DNA from: Novosphingobium sp. PhB57
GTDB lineage: Bacteria; Pseudomonadota; Alphaproteobacteria; Sphingomonadales; Sphingomonadaceae
Reading direction: 5' to 3'
NCBI RefSeq assembly: GCF_004342985.1
Contig: NZ_SMBO01000002.1
Location: 434,001-498,000, forward strand
Length of the DNA stretch: 64,000 bases
Shown here: positions 52,639 to 61,517 of the stretch, piece by piece
Layout: every line of letters starts with the position of its first letter
Position numbering within the stretch: the stretch's first letter is position 1
Made by a program: the position numbers and the translations under genes
Notes under the pieces: model-generated
What the model saw: the letters and a program-made list of their open reading frames with translations, nothing else
What the model was told of the DNA's origin: nothing
Database searches by the model: none

Positions 52639-53915
52639 CACTGGCCTCCCTTGGTGGCGGGGGTCGCGGAAGCGGCGGCAGGGCCGGCGGGCACGGTCAC
52701 GACGGTTTCGTCGCTGGCAGGCGGACGGCGCCGGACTTCGGGAAGGGGAAGGTAGGACGTCATGTTCTTGGAATCGCTGACGACCACGTCGTTGTCGCGC
52801 AGCACGCCCTCCATCGTTTCGTAATACATGCGGCGGCGCGTCACTTCGGGCGCCAGCTTGTACTGTTCGTAGACCTTGTCGAACGAAGCCGCGGCGCCTT
52901 GCGCGCGGGCCAGGGTCTGCTGCGCCCAGGCGCGGGCCTTGGACCGGTCGCGGTCTGCTTCCTGCTGGGCGACGTTGACCTGGTCGAAGGCCTCGCGGGT
53001 CTTGGCCGGCGGATCGGCCTTCTTCACTTCCACACCCTGGATCGAGACGCCGGAGCGGTAATAGTCGAGGATGCGCTGGGTGCGTTCGCGCACGTCCTGC
53101 TCCACGGTGGCACGGCCGGCGCCCGAGAGCGCCTGGTTCAGCGTGACTTGCGCGATCGAGGCGCGCATCGCCGCTTCGGCCACTTCGCGCACCGTCTCTT
53201 CCGGGTCGGCGAGACGATAGCTGTAGTCCTTCAGGTTCTTGATGTTCCAGCGGACCAGGTAGCTGAGGTCGACCAGGTTCTTGTCGCTGGTCAGCATCAG
53301 CTTCTCGCCGTCGCCGTCGGGGATCGAATAGACCTTGAAGCTGCGCACGTCACTGACGTCCACGGCCTCGATCGGCCAGGGCAGGCTCAGCGAGAGGCCG
53401 GAATCGATGGTCCGCGAATAGCCGCCCAGCCGGGTGACGATACCCTGGTCCTTGGGGCCGAGCATGTGGACGCTGCTCATGGCCAGCAGAGCGACCACGG
53501 CCACGCCGATGCCGAGCGGCAGCCACGACTTGCCGTCGGCGCGGCGCGGAATGTTGGGAAAGCCGCCGCCGGGACCGAACCCGCCGCCGCCACCGCCGCT
53601 GGTGCGGCGCGGTTCACGCGGGCGGAATATGTCGTCGAGACCGGCGGAGCGACGCGGCGGGGTATCGCCGCTGGGAAGCCAGGGATTGCGCGGGCCCTTC
53701 TTGTCGGCCGGACGGTCGGATGGGCGGGGCGGGGTGTCGCCGCGCGGACCTTTCGCCGCTTCGCCGTCTTCAGGGGCGCCCTCATCGGAGCCGCCGTCGT
53801 GGCCTTCGCCGGAATTGCCGGCCGGACCGTCGCCGGATCCGCCTTCGGACCCCTCCCGCGGGCCGTCGCCCGAGTTCCCGCCGTCACCGCCCCAGGGGCT
53901 TTGACGCCCGCTCAT
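52638..53915 (-). CDS. hflK: FtsH protease activity modulator HflK
   Basis: 425 residues. The first 125 residues are a hydrophilic, Gly/Asp/Pro-rich cytoplasmic stretch (GGDGGNSGDGPREGSEGG and similar), a transmembrane helix covers about 130-148 (WLPLGIGVAVVALLAMSSV), and the SPFH domain follows (LGPKDQGIVTRLGGYSRTIDSGL to VNVAQQEADRDRSKARAWAQQ). It acts with HflC on FtsH. The ATG at 53915 has GAAGG at good spacing; an in-frame ATG at 53957 would add 14 residues. It diverges from mrp; an inverted repeat GTGCG-ctatt-CGCAC (53972-53986) lies between them. Confidence 0.94.
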   Translation of the reverse strand: MSGRQSPWGGDGGNSGDGPREGSEGGSGDGPAGNSGEGHDGGSDEGAPEDGEAAKGPRGDTPPRPSDRPADKKGPRNPWLPSGDTPPRRSAGLDDIFRPREPRRTSGGGGGGFGPGGGFPNIPRRADGKSWLPLGIGVAVVALLAMSSVHMLGPKDQGIVTRLGGYSRTIDSGLSLSLPWPIEAVDVSDVRSFKVYSIPDGDGEKLMLTSDKNLVDLSYLVRWNIKNLKDYSYRLADPEETVREVAEAAMRASIAQVTLNQALSGAGRATVEQDVRERTQRILDYYRSGVSIQGVEVKKADPPAKTREAFDQVNVAQQEADRDRSKARAWAQQTLARAQGAAASFDKVYEQYKLAPEVTRRRMYYETMEGVLRDNDVVVSDSKNMTSYLPLPEVRRRPPASDETVVTVPAGPAAASATPATKGGQ

Positions 53916-54067
53916 GGCAAGACCTTCGGGCGAGATTGCATCACCAATAGCTTTCATGCCCTTATCTATAGGTGCGCTATTCGCACAAAAACAGTGCCTC
54001 TCTTGCCCTTTTTCGCCCAGTGCTCCACCTGAACCGCAAATTCCCCCAAGCTTTGGAAAAGGATGAG

Positions 54068-55036
54068 ATGACAAGTCCGGACGCCGATCGACTGAAAGCG
54101 CTCCTGCCGGCGGAGGTCGCCCAACGCGTCCAGTCGCTGCGGCTGGCCGAGGGCACGGCCAGCGTCGTGATCGATGCCACCGGCCTTTCGGTGCAGGACC
54201 GTGCCGGGCTGGAAGCCCGCGTCGCAGAGGCGCTGCAGGGCGCTCCCGGCGTTGCCGACGTGCGCGTGGCGGTGATGGCGGACAAACCCTCGCGGCGCAT
54301 CCTGGCGGTGGGATCGGGCAAGGGCGGGGTCGGCAAGTCCACCCTGGCCGCCAACCTCGCGGTCGCGCTGTCCCGCATGGGCCGCAAGGTCGGCCTGGTG
54401 GACGCGGATATCTACGGTCCTTCGCAGGCCCGGTTGCTCGGCACCGAGGGGCAGCGGCCCGTGGCCCATGAAAGCCGGCTGGTGCCGGTGGCCAGCGCGT
54501 TCGGCGTGCCGGTGCTGTCGATGGCCAATCTGCTGGAGCCCGGCCAGGCGATCGCCTGGCGCGGGCCGATGGTGGCCGGGGCGCTGACCCAATTGCTGGA
54601 AGGCCACTGGGACAATGCCGAGATCGTCGTCGTCGACCTGCCGCCCGGCACCGGCGACGTCCAACTGACGATGCTGCAGAAGTTCAAGCCCGCCGGCGCG
54701 GTGATCGTCTCTACGCCGCAGGACTTGGCCCTGATGGACGCGACCCGCGCGATCGAGCTGTTCGAAAAGAGCGGCGTGCCCATCGTCGGGGTGGTGGAGA
54801 ACATGGCGGGCTATGCCTGCCCCCATTGCGGAGAAGTGAGCGATCCCTTCGGTGCGGGCGGGGCCGAGGCGGCCGCGCGGGACATGGGCCAGGCTTTCCT
54901 GGGCCGCATCCCGCTCGACATCGTCATCCGCCGCGACAGCGATGCAGGCACGCCCCCGGCCGCCGGAAACGGACCGCAGGCGGAGGCGTTCGCCGCGCTT
55001 GCCGCGCGCGTTTCGGATTGGCTGGACAGCCACTGA
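54068..55036 (+). CDS. Mrp/NBP35 family iron-sulfur carrier ATPase
   Basis: 322 residues. A DUF59/MIP18-like N-terminal part (1-70) is followed by the ParA-type P-loop GSGKGGVGKSTLAANLAVAL, DADIYGPSQARLLG, and VVDLPPGTGDVQLTM. The CPHC pair (in GYACPHCGEVSD) binds the bridging Fe-S cluster. It transfers Fe-S clusters to apoproteins in the cytoplasm (ApbC/Mrp). The next gene, a molybdenum hydroxylase subunit, starts on its stop (TGATG), and hemH follows that one, so an iron-cofactor theme is possible. Confidence 0.94.
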   Translation: MTSPDADRLKALLPAEVAQRVQSLRLAEGTASVVIDATGLSVQDRAGLEARVAEALQGAPGVADVRVAVMADKPSRRILAVGSGKGGVGKSTLAANLAVALSRMGRKVGLVDADIYGPSQARLLGTEGQRPVAHESRLVPVASAFGVPVLSMANLLEPGQAIAWRGPMVAGALTQLLEGHWDNAEIVVVDLPPGTGDVQLTMLQKFKPAGAVIVSTPQDLALMDATRAIELFEKSGVPIVGVVENMAGYACPHCGEVSDPFGAGGAEAAARDMGQAFLGRIPLDIVIRRDSDAGTPPAAGNGPQAEAFAALAARVSDWLDSH

Positions 55037-57351
55037 TGGACGGGCCGCGCCTCTCTGTTTCCGGGGGGCATGCTTCTGAGCGCTCAGTGTCCGGCGCGCG
55101 GATCTCGCGCCGGGGGATCCTGATTGGCGCGCTCGCGGGCGGCGGGCTGGCGGTGGGCTACCTGCTGCGCCCCCGCCGCTTTCCGCTGCCGCTCGAACCC
55201 GGCCGCGACGAATATGCCTTTGGCGCCTGGATCAAGATCGCGGCGGACGGCGTGGTCAGCGTGGCGGTGCCGCAAGTGGAGATGGGGCAGGGTGTCACGA
55301 CGCTGCTGCCGCAGATCGTCGCGCACGAACTCGGCGCGGACTGGCGGCAGGTGGCGGTCGAACCCGCGCCGGTCAGCGCGCTTTATGCCAATGCCGTGCT
55401 GGCCGCGAAGTGGGCACCCTTGTGGATGCCCGCCATGCCCGGGCTGGCCGAAGCGCCGGACAGCTTCGCCGCGCGCCGCTGGGCCGAGGATCACCGCTTC
55501 AATGCCACGGCAGACGGTACCGCGGTCGCCGCCTATGAAGGCCCCGCCCGCGCCGCTGCCGCTTCGGCCCGCGCCTTGCTGGTCCAGGCCGCTGCCGCGC
55601 GCTGGAACGTCGCGCCCGAGGCGTGCGAAGTGTCCGGTGGCCTCGTCCTGCACGAGGGCAAGCGTCTGAATTTCGGACCATTGGCAGCGGAAGCGGCGAC
55701 TTTCTCGCCGCCCGACCCGCCCCCGCTGCGGGCCGAGGCCATGGCCGAGAAGCCCGGCGAATTCCTGCCCGGCGCCCCCTTGCGCTACCCGCGGCTCGAC
55801 CTTCCCTCGAAAGTGGACGGATCGTGGACTTTCGCCGGCGACGTCCGCCTGCCGGACATGGTCCGCGCCGCGATCCGTCAGGCGCCGATCGGCAAGGCGA
55901 GCCTCTCGGGCCTGGACGATGGCGCGGGCAAGGACCTGCACGGCTTCCTCCGTTTCGTCAAAGGGCCGGACTGGGTGGCGGCGCTGGCCGAGGACTGGTG
56001 GACGGCCGAAACGGCGCTGACCCGTGCCAGCCCCCGTTTTCGCGTCGCCCGGGGCAGCGACAGCGGCGATGTCGACAGTGCGTTGGACGAGGCGATGGCG
56101 ATGGGCTCGCCCAACCGCCTCCATATGGTGGGCGATGCGGACGCCATCGCGGGCGCGCTGCCGGTCCAGATCCGCTACGAGGTCGCTCCCGCCGTCCATG
56201 CCACGATCGAGACGGCCAGCGCGACCGCGCGCTACGAGAATGGGCGCCTGGAACTCTGGATCGGCACTCAGGCGCCTGAGGCCGCCCGCGTGGCTGCGGC
56301 CAGTGCGCTGGGTCTGCAGGCGGTCGATGTCGTGCTCTATCCGATGCCGATCGGCGGCAGTTTCGACCGGCGCCTGGAATGCGCCCATGCCGCGCAAGTC
56401 GCGGTTCTGGCCCGCGAGGCCGGGCGGCCGGTTCAGCTTACTTTCTCGCGGCGGCAGGAGCATTTCACCACCTTGCCGCGGGCGCCGGCCGTTGCGGTCA
56501 TGGCTGCCCGCCCCGATGCGGAAGGGCGGCCGACCGGCTGGCGCGCAAGGATCGCCGCGCCGGCCACGGCGCGCGCGTTCGGTCGGCGCTTCTTCTCGGG
56601 AGAGTCCGCGTTCGATGCGCTGGACGCCGTGGCCGAGGCTGCCGATCCGATGGCGGTGGAAGGGGCGGTTCCGGCCTATGCGGTACCGAACCTGGCCGTC
56701 GACCACATTCCGGCCGCGATCGACCTGCCGACCGGCCGGATGCGCGGCAACGCCCATGGCTACACCGCGTTCTTCAACGAGAGCTTCGTGGACGAACTGG
56801 CGCACCGGGCCGGGCGCGAGCCGCTGTCGTTCCGCATGGCGATGCTGGGGCATGACCCGCGCCTGGCCGAATGCCTCCAGCGCGCGGCGGGCCTGGCGCA
56901 GTGGGGCGGCGGCGGGGACAACAGCGGGCAGGGCATTGCCTGCCACGTCATCGGCGAGGGCCGGATCGCAGTGGTCGCCAGCGCCCGGCGCGACGAGAAC
57001 GGCGTGCGCGTGGACCGGCTGAGCGCCGTGGCGGACATCGGCCGCATCGTGAACTACGATGTGGCCCGCCAACAGGTCGAGGGCGGGCTCGTCTTCGGCC
57101 TGGGCCTCGCGCTGGGATGCAGCCCGAACTACGCGGGCGGCCGGCCCGATGGGGAGCGCCTCTCCGACCTTGCCTTGCCGACCCTTGCCGATTGCCCGGC
57201 GATCGAGGTCGACTTCATCGAGAGCACGGAAGACCCCGCCGATCCGGGCGAACTGGGGGTTGCCGTGGTTGCCCCTGCGGTGGCCAATGCTCTCTTTTCG
57301 GCGACGGGGCTCCGCTTCCGCCGCCTTCCGCTCTTTGCCGAGGATATGTAA
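55036..57351 (+). CDS. molybdopterin-binding xanthine dehydrogenase-family large subunit (IorB-like)
   Basis: 771 residues with a twin-arginine signal (ISRRGILIGALAGGG, Arg25-Arg26), so it is exported folded. It resembles the large subunit of isoquinoline 1-oxidoreductase and aldehyde dehydrogenases: PQVEMGQGVTTLLPQIVAHELGADW, PIGGSFDRR at the cofactor, RMRGNAHGYTAFFNESFVDELA, SGQGIACHVI, and the catalytic Glu region DPGELGVAVVAPAVANAL. The small [2Fe-2S] subunit (IorA) that normally accompanies it is not adjacent. The ATG overlaps the mrp stop and its own stop overlaps hemH. Substrate unknown. Confidence 0.88.
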   Translation: MDGPRLSVSGGHASERSVSGARISRRGILIGALAGGGLAVGYLLRPRRFPLPLEPGRDEYAFGAWIKIAADGVVSVAVPQVEMGQGVTTLLPQIVAHELGADWRQVAVEPAPVSALYANAVLAAKWAPLWMPAMPGLAEAPDSFAARRWAEDHRFNATADGTAVAAYEGPARAAAASARALLVQAAAARWNVAPEACEVSGGLVLHEGKRLNFGPLAAEAATFSPPDPPPLRAEAMAEKPGEFLPGAPLRYPRLDLPSKVDGSWTFAGDVRLPDMVRAAIRQAPIGKASLSGLDDGAGKDLHGFLRFVKGPDWVAALAEDWWTAETALTRASPRFRVARGSDSGDVDSALDEAMAMGSPNRLHMVGDADAIAGALPVQIRYEVAPAVHATIETASATARYENGRLELWIGTQAPEAARVAAASALGLQAVDVVLYPMPIGGSFDRRLECAHAAQVAVLAREAGRPVQLTFSRRQEHFTTLPRAPAVAVMAARPDAEGRPTGWRARIAAPATARAFGRRFFSGESAFDALDAVAEAADPMAVEGAVPAYAVPNLAVDHIPAAIDLPTGRMRGNAHGYTAFFNESFVDELAHRAGREPLSFRMAMLGHDPRLAECLQRAAGLAQWGGGGDNSGQGIACHVIGEGRIAVVASARRDENGVRVDRLSAVADIGRIVNYDVARQQVEGGLVFGLGLALGCSPNYAGGRPDGERLSDLALPTLADCPAIEVDFIESTEDPADPGELGVAVVAPAVANALFSATGLRFRRLPLFAEDM

Positions 57352-58379
57352 TGGCCACCAGAGACCGGCAATCGGCCGAACCGCGCCGCGCCGAACAGGC
57401 CGATGGCGGGATCGGCGTGCTCCTCGTGAACCTCGGCACGCCGGATGCGCCCACTGCCCCGGCGGTGCGGCGCTACCTGGCCGAATTCCTGTCCGATCCG
57501 CGCGTCGTGGAGATTCCGGCCATCGCCTGGAAGCCGATCCTCCACGGCATCGTCCTGCGCACCCGTCCGGCCAAGTCCGCCCATGCCTATCAGCAGGTCT
57601 GGACTGCCGACGGCTCCCCGCTGGCCGCGATCACCCGGGCCCAGGCCGGGCGGTTGCAGGAGCGGCTGGGTGCGCGCGCGCGCGTGGACTGGGCCATGCG
57701 CTACGGCAATCCGTCCTTGCCCTCGCGGCTTGAGGCGATGACGCAGGCCGGCTGCGAGCGCATCCTGATCGCGCCGCTCTATCCGCAATATTCCGGTGCG
57801 ACCACGGCCTCGGTCATGGACAAGCTGAGCGAGGCGCTGGGCACGATGCGGGCGCAGCCCGCGATCCGCACCCTGCCGCCCTATTTCGACGACCCCGCCT
57901 ATATCGATGCCCTGGAGGCCGACCTGCTGGGCCAGGTGGAGGCGTTGGACTTCCGGCCCGAAGTGCTGTTGCTCTCTTTCCATGGCATGCCGCAGCGCAC
58001 GGCCGACCTGGGCGATCCATACTATCCGCACTGCCTCGAAACCGCCCGCCTGCTGACCGAGCGCCTGGCCCGGCGCCGTCCGGACTTGCGGATCGAGACG
58101 AGCTTCCAGTCCCGCTTCGGCCGCGCCCGGTGGCTGGAACCCTCGACCGAAGACGTGCTGGCGGCCGAGGCGAAGGCCGGAACACGGCGCCTTGCGATAG
58201 CAGCGCCCGGCTTTTCGGCAGACTGCGTGGAAACGCTGGAGGAACTGGCGATTCGCGGGCGCGAAGTCTTCGAGGAAGCGGGTGGGGAGACGATGGCCGT
58301 GCTCGGCTGCCTGAACGACGGGGCCGCGGGCATGGACATGCTCGAAGCCCTCGTCAGGCGCGAGCTATCCGGCTGGTAA
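57351..58379 (+). CDS. hemH: ferrochelatase
   Basis: 342 residues; it inserts Fe2+ into protoporphyrin IX in the last step of heme synthesis. GVLLVNLGTPDAPTAPAVRRYLAEFLSDPRVVEIP begins the family, the metal-binding His is in LLLSFHGMPQRT, and the conserved SRFGRARWLEPSTED and PGFSADCVETLEE carry the catalytic Glu. The ATG overlaps the preceding stop (TAATG), so it is coupled to the molybdenum hydroxylase gene. A promoter of its own is not obvious. Confidence 0.96.
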   Translation: MATRDRQSAEPRRAEQADGGIGVLLVNLGTPDAPTAPAVRRYLAEFLSDPRVVEIPAIAWKPILHGIVLRTRPAKSAHAYQQVWTADGSPLAAITRAQAGRLQERLGARARVDWAMRYGNPSLPSRLEAMTQAGCERILIAPLYPQYSGATTASVMDKLSEALGTMRAQPAIRTLPPYFDDPAYIDALEADLLGQVEALDFRPEVLLLSFHGMPQRTADLGDPYYPHCLETARLLTERLARRRPDLRIETSFQSRFGRARWLEPSTEDVLAAEAKAGTRRLAIAAPGFSADCVETLEELAIRGREVFEEAGGETMAVLGCLNDGAAGMDMLEALVRRELSGW

Positions 58380-58464
58380 CAAGGATTTAACCTTAGTTCG
58401 CGTTGACTCCCCCGGGCTTCGACCTACCCGTTGTCGGCAGGTTTCGGAGCGGGGGCGAACGAAG

Positions 58465-59481
58465 ATGCGGGATAGGGACTTCGCCGATTTCACCTATGGC
58501 GGGCAGCAGGACGCATCCGGCGGCCGGGCGGTCTCGCTGGCGATCTTCGCGGACCGACCGCATCTGCGCGCGACCATGCGCGAGGATGCCGTGGGTGCCG
58601 GGCTCGATGTTGCCGTGGCCGCCCCTCTCGATGCGCTTTTCGGCAATGCAGGAAAGCCGCAGGCCGACGTGGTCCTGCTCGATTGTCCCCTGGTCGATGC
58701 CGCTACGATGGCGGCGCTCGCCCGGCTGGACATGCAGGCGGCCGGCGGGGGTACGCGGCTGATCGTCTCGACCTCGGTGGACGCGCTCGACGACGTCTTC
58801 GCCTGCATGGACATGTCGGCGCCCCTGCTGCTGGTCGATCCCAACCGCGCCGAGCGGGTGATCGCGCTGGGGCAGGTCCTGGCCGGTTTTCCCGCCGCGC
58901 GCCTGAGGGAACTGTCCGAAGACGACAGGCTGATGCTGCTGCGCCTTACCGAACAAGTCGGCCAGATCGCCGGTCATATCGACCGCCTGGCCCCGCGCGA
59001 GGCCGAATCGCCTTTCGCGAGATCGTCCGGTTCCGCGGGCGCCGTCACCGCGCCGCGCGGCGCGGCGCCGTCAGGCCAATCACCGCGCGACATGGCGGCA
59101 GGACGCGCGATCCCCCTTGCCGGCACGGCGGCGCTGCCCGAGGCCCGGTCGATCCGCCGCGTGATCCGCCAGCGCCAGCTGCGTTCGCGATTCATCGACG
59201 GCGAGTTCTTCGCGGACCCCGCCTGGGACATGCTGCTCGATCTCGCGGCGGCGCGGGTGGAGGGCAAGCAAGTCTCCGTCACCTCGCTCTGCATCGCCTC
59301 GGGCGTTCCGCCAACTACGGCGCTGCGCTGGATCGGGGCGCTCGTCCAGGCCAACCTGTTCCAGCGCGTCTGCGACGAAAACGACCGCCGCCGCGCCTTC
59401 ATCGAACTCACGGGCGATGCCGCAGACCGCCTGGCCGCCTACTTCGGCGAGATCGCCTCGATGGGCGCGCTCCCGGTCTGA
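58465..59481 (+). CDS. winged-helix (MarR-like) protein with receiver-like N-terminal domain
   Basis: 338 residues. The first 160 residues look like a degenerate receiver or similar alpha/beta domain (VSLAIFADRPHLRATMREDAV, ADVVLLDCPLVD, TRLIVSTSVDALDDV, APLLLVDPNRAERVIALGQVL), but no clear phosphorylation pocket is seen. A Pro/Ala-rich linker (about 175-225) leads to a C-terminal winged helix (DGEFFADPAWDMLLDLAAARVEGKQVSVTSLCIASGVPPTTALRWIGALVQANLFQRV). Similar proteins are frequent in sphingomonads and are annotated as MarR-like. The target and signal are unknown. A GGAGCGGG stretch lies upstream of the ATG. Confidence 0.75.
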   Translation: MRDRDFADFTYGGQQDASGGRAVSLAIFADRPHLRATMREDAVGAGLDVAVAAPLDALFGNAGKPQADVVLLDCPLVDAATMAALARLDMQAAGGGTRLIVSTSVDALDDVFACMDMSAPLLLVDPNRAERVIALGQVLAGFPAARLRELSEDDRLMLLRLTEQVGQIAGHIDRLAPREAESPFARSSGSAGAVTAPRGAAPSGQSPRDMAAGRAIPLAGTAALPEARSIRRVIRQRQLRSRFIDGEFFADPAWDMLLDLAAARVEGKQVSVTSLCIASGVPPTTALRWIGALVQANLFQRVCDENDRRRAFIELTGDAADRLAAYFGEIASMGALPV

Positions 59482-59518
59482 AGCCGCGGCTTTCGTTGTT
59501 TCGAAGGATGTCGGGAAG

Positions 59519-59594
<76 letters not shown>

Positions 59595-59687
59595 CCGGCG
59601 CATCGGCATGGGCGATGCGCGCGACAAGTCCGGCGCCCTTACCGCGAGGGAGGGGCGCCGGTCCAGTTGCTTTTATGAAATATCCGC

Positions 59688-61448
59688 TCAGAAAATCGCG
59701 TGGGGCGCATCTTCCTGCATCATCGCCTGCCGCACGAGGGGGATCGGCGGGCCGCCGTGGCTCAGGAACTGGTCGTGGAACGGCTTCCAGGCCGCGCGGC
59801 CACCGCGCGAGGCGGTCCAGTCGTCGCGCAGCTTGCGGATCATCAGCTTGCCCAGCGTATAGTTGAGATAGGCCGGATCGTAAGTGCCGCGCGCGGCCTG
59901 CTGCTCGGCCGTGCCTTCGTCCTGATAGCACTCGTCCATGAACATGCGCTTGGACTGTTCCTGCGTCATGCCGCGCGCGTGGAGACCGATGGCCGAGAGG
60001 TAGCGGCAGTTACGCAGCAGCGCGTTCGACAGCTGGCCGACATGGACGCCGGCATCACCGTTGCCCAGGCCCGCGTCCCACATCATTTCCTCGGCATAGT
60101 GCGCCCAGCCTTCGGCATAGGCGTAGCCCACCCAGAGGCGGCCCACCCAGGAGGGCGAGCGGTTCGAGTGGAGGAATTGCAGGAAGTGGCCGGGCATGAC
60201 TTCGTGCACCGAAGTGAACAGCAGGTCATTCTTGCCGGGGATGTAGTCCTGTTGCATCTGCTGCGACCACGCAGGGTCCGGCGGCGAGATGTAGTAGACC
60301 GAGGAAATGCCCTTCTCCAGCGGCCCGGCGGGATCGATATAGGCCGAGTTCTGGCGGTTGTAGGGCGGGCTTTCCTCCACCAGCGCCTGTTCGGTGCCGG
60401 GGATCGTGGCGATGTCATGCTGGCGCACGAAAGCGGTCAGTTCCGGGATCTGCAGGCGCGCGGCGGCGACGGGGCCGCCTTCCGGCTTGTCGGCGCGCAT
60501 CTTGTCGAAGCAGGCCTGGATGTCCTTGCCGGGGGCATATTCGGCGCAAGCGGCCTTGAGCAGGTCCTGGTTGCGCTTGAGGTCGGCGCGGCCCACGGCT
60601 TCCAACTCGCTGAGCGGGGCATCGACGGCCTCGGTGGCGGCGAGCATGCGCGAGAAGCGCTCAGCCCCCATCGCGAAGTCCTGGGTGGGCGTGGCCTTGC
60701 CGAGCCAGTCGGAAAGGTCCTGCATGGCCTTGGCCGCGCTTTCCGAGCTGGCCTTGAACTCGGCCTGGAGCGCGGCGTCCTTCACATCGGCAAAAGCGGT
60801 GCGGGCGTCGCCGCGGTAATATTCCGCAAAGCCCGAGAAGCCCGCAGTGCCGAGCTTGATGAAGCTGGCGGGCATCGCCGTCTTCAGGTTGCCGCGGATC
60901 TGCGCGGCGGCGGTGGGCACGGCCTTGAAGAAGGCGATCATGGCCTTCATGCGCGTCGGCTTGTCGGCATAGGCGCGGCTGACGTAGACGTTCGGGTCGA
61001 GGCCGTTCTCGATGTAGAAGCCGGGATTGTTGTGCGGCTTGTCGGCGTCTTCCAGCCAGAACAGCTGGCCCTTGGCGACTTGCACCAGGTAGTCGCGCTC
61101 GAAGCGGTCTTCGGCGGAAAGGCTGGCGAAGGCGCCGGCATCGGCGATCACCTTCTTCAGGAATGCCCCGCGCGCCTTGAGCCCGGCGGGGCTCCAGTCG
61201 GGCAGCTTGCCGTCGAACTGGTGCGCGCCCTGATAGACCGCGAAGGAGGGATCCTGCGCCATCCAGCTCTCTATCGTCCGGTTCACGAAGCTCTTCCACG
61301 GCGTGGCCGGCTTGCCGAGCGCGACCGATACCGGGGTGGCGGCGGGAGCGGATGGGGGAGCGGATTTGGGCGCGGGGGCCGCATTCGAGACGTGTGCTCC
61401 CAGACCGAGAGCAAGGCAGGCGATCCCCGCCAGCAGTGCATGTTTCAT
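59688..61448 (-). CDS. DUF885 family putative metallopeptidase, exported
   Basis: 586 residues with a signal peptide (MKHALLAGIACLALGLGAHVSNA) followed by an Ala/Pro-rich stretch. The DUF885 domain has the zinc-peptidase-like motif LFTSVHEVMPGHFLQF (HExxxGH), a following Glu in YAEGWAHYAEEMMWD, and C-terminal YQDEGTAEQQAARGTYDPAYLNYTLGKL. The family is predicted to be periplasmic M-type peptidases; substrate unknown. ATG 61448 gives a clean signal peptide. It stands alone downstream of the DUF429-like gene. Confidence 0.9.
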   Translation of the reverse strand: MKHALLAGIACLALGLGAHVSNAAPAPKSAPPSAPAATPVSVALGKPATPWKSFVNRTIESWMAQDPSFAVYQGAHQFDGKLPDWSPAGLKARGAFLKKVIADAGAFASLSAEDRFERDYLVQVAKGQLFWLEDADKPHNNPGFYIENGLDPNVYVSRAYADKPTRMKAMIAFFKAVPTAAAQIRGNLKTAMPASFIKLGTAGFSGFAEYYRGDARTAFADVKDAALQAEFKASSESAAKAMQDLSDWLGKATPTQDFAMGAERFSRMLAATEAVDAPLSELEAVGRADLKRNQDLLKAACAEYAPGKDIQACFDKMRADKPEGGPVAAARLQIPELTAFVRQHDIATIPGTEQALVEESPPYNRQNSAYIDPAGPLEKGISSVYYISPPDPAWSQQMQQDYIPGKNDLLFTSVHEVMPGHFLQFLHSNRSPSWVGRLWVGYAYAEGWAHYAEEMMWDAGLGNGDAGVHVGQLSNALLRNCRYLSAIGLHARGMTQEQSKRMFMDECYQDEGTAEQQAARGTYDPAYLNYTLGKLMIRKLRDDWTASRGGRAAWKPFHDQFLSHGGPPIPLVRQAMMQEDAPHAIF

Positions 61449-61517
61449 AGCCGAACTGTCCCTGTCAGTCATGTTGGAGGCCGGTTGTTCACGGCCTCAA
61501 TGGGGACAGGTTCTGGG

